Assembly (NCBI GenBank): GCA_903930515.1
Contig: CAIYYW010000011.1
Coordinates: forward strand, 1 to 12,162
Direction of reading: 5' to 3'
DNA from: an uncultured delta proteobacterium
GTDB taxonomy: Bacteria; RBG-13-61-14; DRUE01
Length of the DNA: 12,162 nt
Part shown: piece by piece, positions 6,841-12,162 of the stretch
Layout: the number at the start of each line of letters is the position of its first letter
Position numbering within the stretch: the first letter of the stretch is position 1
Translations under genes and position numbers: made by a program
The notes under the pieces: generated by a model
Databases searched by the model: none
What the model was told of the DNA's origin: nothing
The model's input: only the letters and a program-made list of their open reading frames with translations

Positions 6841-7862
6841 CAGAATAATTGCTCCTGTCCCAATGGAATTTTCACCCCCAGGTGCTCAAAACTCTTTTTC
6901 GTCACCCTTCTCCCGCGGGGCGTCCGAACCACAAATCCGATCTTAAGCAAAAACGGCTCCACCACATCCGCCAGCGTATCCACTTCCTCGTTCAGGGTCG
7001 CCGCGATCGCCTCGATCCCCACCGGGCCCCCGTCATAATATTCAATTATGGTCCTTAAGAATTTGCGGTCCACTCCATCCAGGCCGCACTCGTCAATCCC
7101 TTCCATCTTCAGGGCCGTCATCGCGTTCTCCTTCTGAATTTTACCACTACTATATATTTGCGCATAATCGCGCACCCGGCGCAACAAGCGGTTCGCGGTT
7201 CTCGGCGTTCCGCGCGACCGGATCGCCAACTCATAAACCGCGTCCTCTGAAATCTCCAGCGTCATCATCTTGCCGGACCGCCTGATGATCTCGGACAAAT
7301 CCTCGGCCGGGTAAAAGTCAAAATGATGAAGAATCCCGAACCGCTCGCGAAAGGCCGTACCCAGCAGGCCGCTCCGGGTGGTGGCCCCGATCAGGGTGAA
7401 AGGCTTGAGCGGCACTTCCACCACCTTGCTGTAAATCCCCTTGTCCAGGTTGATGGAAATCCGGAAATCCTCCATTGCCGAATACAGGTATTCTTCCACC
7501 GGCGGAGCCAGCCGATGAATCTCGTCAATAAAAAGGATGTCCCCCCTCTCCAGGTTGGTGAGCACGCCCAAAAGATCAGCCGGCCGGACCAAGGCCGGTC
7601 CGGAAGTCACGATCAGGCGCGTGCCCATCTCATAGGCGATGATATAAGCCAGGGTGGTTTTTCCCAAGCCCGGAGGCCCGTAAAGCAAAGCGTGCTCCAG
7701 CGGCTCTCCCCGTTCCCGGGCCGCCCGCAAACTGATATTGAGCTTCTCGATAATCTCCTTCTGGCCGATATATTCAATCAGCCGGGTCGGGCGCAAGGTC
7801 AAATTGTATTTCTCTTCCTCCTGACCCTGGCTCTTCCCGCTGATCAGCCGCTCCACGCTCAT
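6840..7862 (-). CDS. ruvB: Holliday junction branch migration DNA helicase RuvB
   Basis: 340 aa, full length. RuvB is the AAA+ motor that, with RuvA, drives Holliday-junction branch migration. Visible landmarks: N-terminal LRPTRLIEYIGQ; Walker A GPPGLGKT at 62-69; Walker B DEIH at 113-116; the beta-hairpin region SAMEDFRISI, which contacts RuvA; sensor 1 GATTRSG at 159-165; FRERFG at 171-176 with the arginine finger; sensor 2 GTPRTANRLLRRVRD with R221; and a C-terminal winged helix (about 264-330) with GGPVGIEAIA and TPRGRRVT. Nothing is missing. Its ATG overlaps the ruvA stop as ATGA, and its stop overlaps the next start as TGATG. Confidence 0.98.
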   Translation of the reverse strand: MSVERLISGKSQGQEEEKYNLTLRPTRLIEYIGQKEIIEKLNISLRAARERGEPLEHALLYGPPGLGKTTLAYIIAYEMGTRLIVTSGPALVRPADLLGVLTNLERGDILFIDEIHRLAPPVEEYLYSAMEDFRISINLDKGIYSKVVEVPLKPFTLIGATTRSGLLGTAFRERFGILHHFDFYPAEDLSEIIRRSGKMMTLEISEDAVYELAIRSRGTPRTANRLLRRVRDYAQIYSSGKIQKENAMTALKMEGIDECGLDGVDRKFLRTIIEYYDGGPVGIEAIAATLNEEVDTLADVVEPFLLKIGFVVRTPRGRRVTKKSFEHLGVKIPLGQEQLF

Positions 7863-8482
7863 CGAACCACCTCAGCCGTTTTCCTGCCCCGCTCCTTGAG
7901 CGCGATCTGCACCAATTCGCCGCTGGATTTCATCCCGCGCGCCTTCGCCTTCCGGACCAACTCCTCGGCCTCGCCTCTCCTGAGTCCCAGCCCGATCAAC
8001 GCCGAAACCGCGGTTAAATCGTCCTCGCCCAGGGCCGAGGGCCGGATCGCTTCCGGAGAAACAAACCGGGCCGCCTTGTCCCTGAGTTCGGCGATGATCC
8101 GCTCCGCGCTTTTTTTGCCGATGCCGGGAAGCTCGGTCAGCATCGCCGGCTCGCCCGCGTCAATGATCTGCGCGAACCGGGCCGGATGAATCTTCAACGC
8201 CCGAAGCGCGGTTCGCACGCCGATCCCGGGCACCTGGATCAAAAGCTCGAAAAATTCCCGCTCCGCCCCGGAGCCAAATCCGACCAACCGGGGAATCGGC
8301 TGATTCCCGCTCGCGTTTTCCTGGTATTCCATGGTAAAAAATTCCGCCGTCTCCTCCATCCGTCCGACCAGGTCCGCCTCCAGATATCCGGGGATCATCA
8401 ACTCGTAAGTGACGAACCCGCATTTGAGTTCGGCCCGTCCGGCTCCGGCTGAAACCAATTTTCCTCGGATCCGGGAGATCAT
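7859..8482 (-). CDS. ruvA: Holliday junction branch migration complex subunit RuvA
   Basis: 207 aa from the ATG at 8482, which gives the canonical RuvA N-terminus MISRIRGKLV. The same frame is open to 8551, but that extension ([10 protein letters not shown]...) lies inside ruvC and resembles no RuvA. RuvA binds the four-way junction as a tetramer and loads RuvB. The N-terminal OB-fold spans about 1-65. Two helix-hairpin-helix motifs follow: LIQVPGIGVRTALRAL (81-96) and LTELPGIGKKSAERII (115-130). The C-terminal domain III (about 154-207, ALIGLGLRRGEAEELV) contacts RuvB. The ruvC stop is only 1 nt upstream, with GGGGGCC as a likely ribosome-binding region. The ruvB start overlaps its stop (ATGA). 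Confidence 0.97.
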   Translation of the reverse strand: MISRIRGKLVSAGAGRAELKCGFVTYELMIPGYLEADLVGRMEETAEFFTMEYQENASGNQPIPRLVGFGSGAEREFFELLIQVPGIGVRTALRALKIHPARFAQIIDAGEPAMLTELPGIGKKSAERIIAELRDKAARFVSPEAIRPSALGEDDLTAVSALIGLGLRRGEAEELVRKAKARGMKSSGELVQIALKERGRKTAEVVR

Positions 8483-8483
8483 T

Positions 8484-8975
8484 TCAGGCCCCCGGGTTTT
8501 TGGATAAGCGGTTGAGATGACAAAGCGCCACCGCCAATGCGTCCGCCACATCAGCCGGCTCGGGCAGACGGGAAAGGGATAGCTGGGACTGGATGGACCG
8601 CTGAACCTGCATCTTGCCGGCCGAGCCGTTCCCGGTCAGGGTTTGTTTGATCCGCTTGGCGCTGTAGTTCGCCAGCGGGATGCCTTGCTCCGCGGCCGCC
8701 AGCAGGATCAACCCGCGCGCATGCGCCATCAGGATCGCGGTGCGCGGATGCCGGTAATGGGAATAAAGCTCCTCCACCGCCATCTGGTCGGGGTGGCATT
8801 CCTCCAGCACCTGTTTGACCCCTTGATATATTTCGTTTAATCGGAGGGCAAATTCTTGTTTTTCCCGGACCCGGATCACTCCGGCTTGAATCACCCGGCA
8901 GGCTCTGTCCTTCTGCTCAATCACCCCGAAGCCGGTGATGCGCAGACCCGGATCAAAGCCCGCCACCCGCATCAT
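8484..8975 (-). CDS. ruvC: Crossover junction endodeoxyribonuclease RuvC
   Basis: 163 aa, usual length about 160-175. RuvC is the RNase H-fold nuclease that cuts Holliday junctions symmetrically. The four acidic catalytic residues are visible: D8 in [15 protein letters not shown]68 in AVEELY, and D142 and D145 in [34 protein letters not shown] is the conserved DNA-binding loop region. Two adjacent ATGs (8975 and 8972) are possible starts. The second would number the first catalytic Asp as D7, as in E. coli; either overlaps the yebC stop (ATGA or TGATG). GGCGGG lies just upstream. It is followed by ruvA after 1 nt. Confidence 0.97.
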   Translation of the reverse strand: MMRVAGFDPGLRITGFGVIEQKDRACRVIQAGVIRVREKQEFALRLNEIYQGVKQVLEECHPDQMAVEELYSHYRHPRTAILMAHARGLILLAAAEQGIPLANYSAKRIKQTLTGNGSAGKMQVQRSIQSQLSLSRLPEPADVADALAVALCHLNRLSKNPGA

Positions 8976-9730
8976 CCCGCCTGCGCGCTGATCTTTTGCA
9001 GCTCCTCGTCCGAGATATCGAAATTGGCGAAAACATGCTGAACATCATCATGCTCTTCCAGGCCTTCCATCAGCCGAACCATCTGTTCCGCTTCTTTCCC
9101 GGTCAGCTTGATCGTGGTCTGCGGGATCATTGACACCTCGGCCACCTCGGACTTCAAGCCCTTTTTCTCAAACGCCCCCTTGACCGCCTCAAATTGTTCC
9201 GGCTCGCAGGTGACCTCCCAAACCGATTCCGCATCCTTCACATCGTCCGCCCCGACCTCCAAAGCGATGTCCATCACCTGTTCTTCGCTGGCCGCGCTTT
9301 TCTCAAACACCAGCAGTCCCTTGCGTTGGAACATCCAGTTCACGCACCCGGACTCGCCCATATTGCCGCCGCTGCGGGAAAAGACCTTCCGGATTTCCGA
9401 GGCGGTCCGGTTTTTATTATCGGTCATCACTTCCACCAGCACCGCCACTCCGCCCGGACCGTATCCCTCGTAAGTGGCTTCCTCGTAATGGACCCCCTCA
9501 ATCTCGCCGGTGCCTTTCTTGATCGCGGTGGTGATATTGTCCTTCGGCATATTCGCCGCTTTCGCCGCGCCGATCGCGCTTCGGAGACGGGCGTTGGAAT
9601 CCGGGTTGCCGCCTCCGAACCGCGCCGCGACCGTTAGTTCCCGGATCAGTTTGGTGAAAATCGCGCCCCGCTTAGAGTCCGCTTTTCCCTTCTTATGCTT
9701 AATTGAAGCCCATTTGGAATGTCCGGACAT
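8972..9730 (-). CDS. yebC: YebC/PmpR-TACO1 family protein
   Basis: 252 aa, full length. The family signature is clear: [21 protein letters not shown] at the N-terminus, then [56 protein letters not shown] and [14 protein letters not shown]. Members are described as DNA-binding transcriptional regulators and, more recently, as ribosome-associated factors that help translation through difficult motifs such as polyproline. The sequence does not decide between these roles. The gene commonly sits directly upstream of ruvCAB, as here. The ATG at 9730 is preceded by AGGGGGT at good spacing and by a strong promoter about 27-55 nt upstream. Its stop overlaps the ruvC start. Confidence 0.97.
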   Translation of the reverse strand: MSGHSKWASIKHKKGKADSKRGAIFTKLIRELTVAARFGGGNPDSNARLRSAIGAAKAANMPKDNITTAIKKGTGEIEGVHYEEATYEGYGPGGVAVLVEVMTDNKNRTASEIRKVFSRSGGNMGESGCVNWMFQRKGLLVFEKSAASEEQVMDIALEVGADDVKDAESVWEVTCEPEQFEAVKGAFEKKGLKSEVAEVSMIPQTTIKLTGKEAEQMVRLMEGLEEHDDVQHVFANFDISDEELQKISAQAG

Positions 9731-9756
9731 ATTCTACCCCCTGAAATTTTGCCCAT

Positions 9757-9785
9757 ATTCTAACACAGCCTGTTTAAATTTGCAA
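9757..9785 (-). promoter_or_regulatory. Sigma-70-type extended -10 promoter for the yebC-ruvCAB operon
   Basis: On the minus strand, TTGCAA (9785-9780) and TAGAAT (9762-9757) are separated by exactly 17 nt. TG occurs one base before the -10 (TGTTAGAAT), an extended -10 element. The predicted transcription start near 9750 gives a leader of about 20 nt that includes the yebC ribosome-binding site AGGGGGT. It lies in the 77-nt gap between the TauE-like gene and yebC, the only substantial gap upstream of the ruv cluster. Confidence 0.7.
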
Positions 9786-9807
9786 AAGAATTTTCCGGAC
9801 CCGGGGA

Positions 9808-10536
9808 TCAGCGGATCAGCATAAAAACCCCGGTGAGCAAAAGGATGAACTGGATCACGATTTTGAAGATGAACTCGTTGACTTTATGGTGCAGGATTTC
9901 CCCCACCAGGATCCCGATCACCAGGGCCGGGAGAAGGATCAGCGCGGTTTGGTAATCCGCCGGCCGGACCTGATGGGATACCAGAAAGCTGATCAAGAGC
10001 GCGCTGTTCAGGACCAGCCAGAGGGCGGACATGGTGGCCCGGAAGCTGCTCTTGTCCGGAAGCTCGCGGCAGGAATAGATAACGATCAGGGGTCCGCCGG
10101 AGGCGAAGATGCCGTGGACAAACCCGCCCAGGATCAGGACCAGGATGCCCAGGGGCAAAGGGAGCGGTTTGAGCTTGCCCTTTTTCCGCCAGAGACTCCA
10201 TAGCTCATTAAGCGATGCGGCCACGATGAAAATGCCGAAAACGATTTTCAACTGTTCGCCCGCGAAATGCCGGTAAAACCAGATCCCGACGGGAAGGCCC
10301 ATTCCCGCGAAGAGCAGGATGCGGGTAAGCAGGATCCGCCAGCGGATATGCTTGAACGCCCGGACCACGATGAACAGTGCCTGGAGCCAGGCGATCATCA
10401 CCAGCACCACCACCAGCTCTTTGATCGGCATAAAATACGAGCCGATCCCGAGCGAAAAAACCGTGGACCCGAATCCGAGTGCGGTCTCGATCGCCTGGGC
10501 CAGGATTATGATCGCAAACAGTATCGCCAGCTTCAT
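9808..10536 (-). CDS. TauE/SafE-family membrane permease (probable anion exporter)
   Basis: 242 aa and very hydrophobic, with about eight membrane segments (roughly 2-25, 38-58, 68-90, 96-115, 127-150, 168-190, 197-215, 224-241). Two related halves are typical of the TauE/SafE (DUF81) family. The first carries ETALGFGSTVFSLGIG near the N-terminus; the second carries GGFVHGIFASGGPLIVIY at about 137-154, the paired signature of this family. Members are linked to export of sulfite, sulfoacetate and other organic anions, but the substrate cannot be read from sequence. The ATG at 10536 is 9 nt after the stop of the S1P-lyase-like gene, and AAGGAGAAG spans that stop, so the two genes are almost certainly co-transcribed. 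Confidence 0.85.
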   Translation of the reverse strand: MKLAILFAIIILAQAIETALGFGSTVFSLGIGSYFMPIKELVVVLVMIAWLQALFIVVRAFKHIRWRILLTRILLFAGMGLPVGIWFYRHFAGEQLKIVFGIFIVAASLNELWSLWRKKGKLKPLPLPLGILVLILGGFVHGIFASGGPLIVIYSCRELPDKSSFRATMSALWLVLNSALLISFLVSHQVRPADYQTALILLPALVIGILVGEILHHKVNEFIFKIVIQFILLLTGVFMLIR

Positions 10537-10545
10537 CGGAAAATA

Positions 10546-11868
10546 TCACTTCTCCTTGAACAGGTCATCCAGGAAATCAACCACGATCCGCCGGGCCGCG
10601 TTCCGGTCCGGGAGCGTTCCGATCATTCCATAAATTGCGGCCATCCCGGAAGCGTCGGACTTGCCTTTTTTGGCCAGCTCTGCCGTGGCCTGGCGGAGAT
10701 CCTGAAGGAATGGCTCCGCGATCCGGGAATGGTTCGGGGTCACGATCAAATGGAGCGCCGGAGGCAATTGTTGCCGATCCAAAAACCAGCCTTTGCCTCC
10801 CATAACCTCTCCCAACTCAAATATATTCACCGTATCCGAATCAAACGCGAACACCGGCATCTCCGGTTTTCCCATCACCCTCAAAGCAGGAATCGCGGCG
10901 ATCCCGTCCATCAATGTCCGGCTGACCTTCATCGCCTCCTCCGCCAGCCGTAAATACCCGTTCTCGCCCAGATGCTTTAAAACCGCCCAGGCAGATGCAA
11001 TCGCCCCTCCCGGCCTGGTCCCAAGCATGGTCGGCGAAGCGTAAATGCCGCCCGGCCAGTCCGCGTAAATATAAAACTGGTGTTTGCGCAGCTCGCTGTT
11101 TTTATAAATTATGGTGGACGATCCTTTCGGGCCGTATCCGTATTTATGCACATCCGCGGAAATGCTGGTCACGCCGGGAACGCTCAGATCAAAATCCCGG
11201 ATCGGATACCCGAGCTTTTTCAGGAACGGAAGCATGAACCCGCCCAGGCAGGCGTCGGTATGGAAGCAGATCCCGTTCTCCTTTGCGATCGCGGCCATTT
11301 CCGTAATCGGGTCAATCACCCCGTAGGGATAACAGACCGCGGAACCCGCGATCAGCACCGTGTTTTTGTTCACCGCCCTCCGGACCTGATCAACCTCCGC
11401 CCGAAAGTCAGGCCCCACCGGGATATGGATCGGCTTCACCCCGAAATAATGCCCGGCCTTTTCAAACGCCGGATGAGCCGTGATCGGAAGGATCATCTCC
11501 GGCTCCTTCGCCTCCGGCCTTTTTTCCCGCGCCCAATCACGGCTCGCCTTCACCGCGAGCAAAATGCTTTCCGTGCCCCCTGAGGTCATATTCCCGGCCG
11601 CCTCCGGGCCTCCGCGGAAAAGGTCCGCGGTCATCGCGATCACTTCGTTCTCAAACTTCTTCAGGCTCGGAAACGCCATCGGGTTGAGAGCGTTCTCGGA
11701 AAAGAACATCCCGTAAGCCTCTTTCGCCAACCGGTATAGCTCGTCCTCCGCATAGTAAACCAGGGCCCAGGTCTTGCCCCCTTTCCAATCCGCGTCCTGC
11801 CTTTCCAAATCCCCCATCTGCCGCAGCAACTCCCCGCTGGCCATCCCTTGCTCCGGAAACTTGATCAT
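10546..11868 (-). CDS. Sphingosine-1-phosphate lyase-type PLP enzyme
   Basis: 440 aa. As I recall the eukaryotic and bacterial S1P lyases, the match is colinear over the whole protein: NPMAFPSLKKFENEV, GNMTSGGTESILLAVKASRDWA, PITAHPAFEKAGHYFGVK, GVIDPITEMA, FHTDACLGGFMLPF (H203, D205), SISADVHKYGYGPKGSS with K242 as the Schiff-base lysine, YADWPGGIYASPTMLGTRPGG, HLGENGY and C-terminal GMAAIYGMIGTLPDRN. The family cleaves phosphorylated sphingoid bases to a fatty aldehyde and phosphoethanolamine using PLP. The N-terminal membrane anchor of eukaryotic enzymes is absent, as in soluble bacterial forms. The start is the ATG at 11868, with GGAGG 7 nt upstream. It is followed by a TauE-like permease. 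A related amino-acid decarboxylase activity is possible but fits the motifs less well. Confidence 0.88.
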   Translation of the reverse strand: MIKFPEQGMASGELLRQMGDLERQDADWKGGKTWALVYYAEDELYRLAKEAYGMFFSENALNPMAFPSLKKFENEVIAMTADLFRGGPEAAGNMTSGGTESILLAVKASRDWAREKRPEAKEPEMILPITAHPAFEKAGHYFGVKPIHIPVGPDFRAEVDQVRRAVNKNTVLIAGSAVCYPYGVIDPITEMAAIAKENGICFHTDACLGGFMLPFLKKLGYPIRDFDLSVPGVTSISADVHKYGYGPKGSSTIIYKNSELRKHQFYIYADWPGGIYASPTMLGTRPGGAIASAWAVLKHLGENGYLRLAEEAMKVSRTLMDGIAAIPALRVMGKPEMPVFAFDSDTVNIFELGEVMGGKGWFLDRQQLPPALHLIVTPNHSRIAEPFLQDLRQATAELAKKGKSDASGMAAIYGMIGTLPDRNAARRIVVDFLDDLFKEK

Positions 11869-11875
11869 CCCTCTT

Positions 11876-11880
11876 CCTCC
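11876..11880 (-). promoter_or_regulatory. Strong ribosome-binding site of the S1P-lyase-like gene
   Basis: GGAGG on the minus strand, 7 nt before the ATG at 11868. It is the best Shine-Dalgarno sequence in the window and fixes this start. Confidence 0.8.
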
Positions 11881-11889
11881 AAGTTTCGT

Positions 11890-11918
11890 ATTTTATCAGC
11901 TAACCGCCTTCCCGGCAA
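11890..11918 (-). promoter_or_regulatory. Extended -10 promoter for the S1P-lyase/TauE pair
   Basis: On the minus strand, TTGCCG (11918-11913), a 17-nt spacer and TAAAAT (11895-11890) with TG one base before it (TGATAAAAT). The predicted start near 11883 leaves a leader of about 15 nt containing the GGAGG site. It has the same layout as the yebC promoter (extended -10, 17-nt spacer, short leader). The palindromic repeats begin about 20 bp upstream of the -35. Confidence 0.6.
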
Positions 11919-11922
11919 AAAA

Positions 11923-12044
11923 CTGAATACACCCCTGGGGCGCAGACACTCTTGTCTGCGATTGCTTTGAATACAACCCTGGGTGGGACACTCTTGTAGG
12001 GGGCGCAGACACTCCTGTCTGCGATTCTGCTTTGAATACACCTC
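11923..12044. repeat. Cluster of small palindromic and direct repeats
   Basis: Two perfect 20-bp palindromes with 8-bp arms, CGCAGACA-CTCT-TGTCTGCG (11941-11960) and CGCAGACA-CTCC-TGTCTGCG (12004-12023), differ only in the 4-nt loop. A degenerate copy with the core ACACTCTTGT is at 11988-11997. Between them, TGAATACA occurs in direct orientation at 11924, 11968 and 12033; the last two lie within a 12-bp identity, GCTTTGAATACA. The pattern resembles REP-like or MITE-derived intergenic repeats. No T-run follows the hairpins, so they do not look like classical terminators. Confidence 0.8.
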
Positions 12045-12159
12045 TCCCCTCAATTTCCCTTTTGTTGTTTCAAGGGCAACTATTTTTTTTTGCCCAGGCG
12101 CCAGGGCGATCAAGTAGAGGCAATGTTGACGCTGAATGGCACTCTGGAGGAGTATTCAG
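11923..12159. mobile_element. Possible MITE-like element with short terminal inverted repeats
   Basis: CTGAATAC at 11923-11930 has its exact reverse complement, GTATTCAG, at 12152-12159, bounding 237 bp that hold the repeat cluster and no transposase. The inverted match weakens after 8 bp. No target duplication can be checked on the right because the window ends 3 bp later. This is tentative. Confidence 0.3.
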
Positions 12160-12162
12160 GAT
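12045..12162. other. Right-edge non-coding stretch, possibly the 5' region of a rightward gene
   Basis: No recognised gene. It contains a T8-9 run at 12083-12091 inside a weak inverted repeat, GGGCAA (12074-12079) / TTGCCC (12090-12095), whose T-run lies in the loop and so is not a terminator. On the plus strand an ATG at 12123 opens a frame to the edge (MLTLNGTLEEYSG). Separately, GGAGGAG (12146-12152) stands 8 nt before a terminal AT that could begin an ATG outside the window. Neither can be confirmed. Confidence 0.3.

Noticed and set aside
8483-8551. N-terminal extension of RuvA
   Set aside because: The extra 23 residues lie within ruvC and are not RuvA-like. The ATG at 8482 gives the canonical MI.RI.G start 1 nt after the ruvC stop.
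9786-9807. Terminator between the TauE-like gene and yebC
   Set aside because: Only a short CG-rich stretch is present, without a convincing stem and T-run. Read-through into the ruv operon cannot be excluded.
12074-12095. GGGCAA/TTGCCC hairpin with a T-run as a terminator
   Set aside because: The T-run is inside the loop, not after the stem, so it does not have the form of an intrinsic terminator.
11865-12113. 82-aa minus-strand open frame upstream of, and overlapping, the S1P-lyase-like gene (ATGA)
   Set aside because: It runs through the palindromic repeats, which give the duplicated peptide NRRQECLRP, and across the predicted promoter. It resembles no protein and its overlap with the next start looks like chance.

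Overview
The window is a gene-dense bacterial segment, moderately GC-rich by eye. Every confidently recognised gene lies on the minus strand, so it is described here right to left, in the direction of transcription. The phylum cannot be fixed from the sequence alone. The mix of a TPR-linked Ser/Thr kinase, a long pentapeptide-repeat membrane protein, a bacterial sphingosine-1-phosphate-lyase-type enzyme and small palindromic intergenic repeats suggests an uncultured or candidate-phylum bacterium, possibly assembled from a metagenome. That is an inference.

Right edge (about 11880-12162): a non-coding stretch with two perfect 20-bp palindromes, a degenerate third copy and several copies of a TGAATACA-type motif. 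It looks like a small repeat or MITE-like element. Immediately downstream of it is a good extended -10 promoter. This drives a two-gene unit: a PLP enzyme that matches sphingosine-1-phosphate lyase along its whole length, then a TauE/SafE-family membrane permease 9 nt further on.

Centre (8972-9785): a second strong extended -10 promoter at 9757-9785 precedes yebC-ruvC-ruvA-ruvB, the classic Holliday-junction resolution cluster. Its genes are joined by ATGA overlaps or a 1-nt gap. The same run continues without a visible terminator into a pentapeptide-repeat/zinc-ribbon/membrane protein (TGATG overlap with ruvB), queH (epoxyqueuosine reductase, 8 nt) and a membrane-anchored TPR-kinase gene (3 nt).

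Left part (1-4540): the TPR-kinase gene is split by a one-base frameshift at a homopolymer (4200-4206). Corrected, it would encode one 796-aa protein with an N-terminal membrane anchor, TPR-like repeats and a C-terminal, apparently active Ser/Thr kinase. It is followed by a HEAT-repeat protein, galT (galactose-1-phosphate uridylyltransferase) and the start of a GT39-type membrane glycosyltransferase, which overlaps the galT stop and runs off the left edge.

The main points for follow-up are the kinase frameshift, the unusual order of domains in that protein, the pentapeptide membrane protein inside a ruv operon, the S1P-lyase/TauE pair and the repeat cluster. No tRNA, rRNA, CRISPR array or transposase gene was seen.
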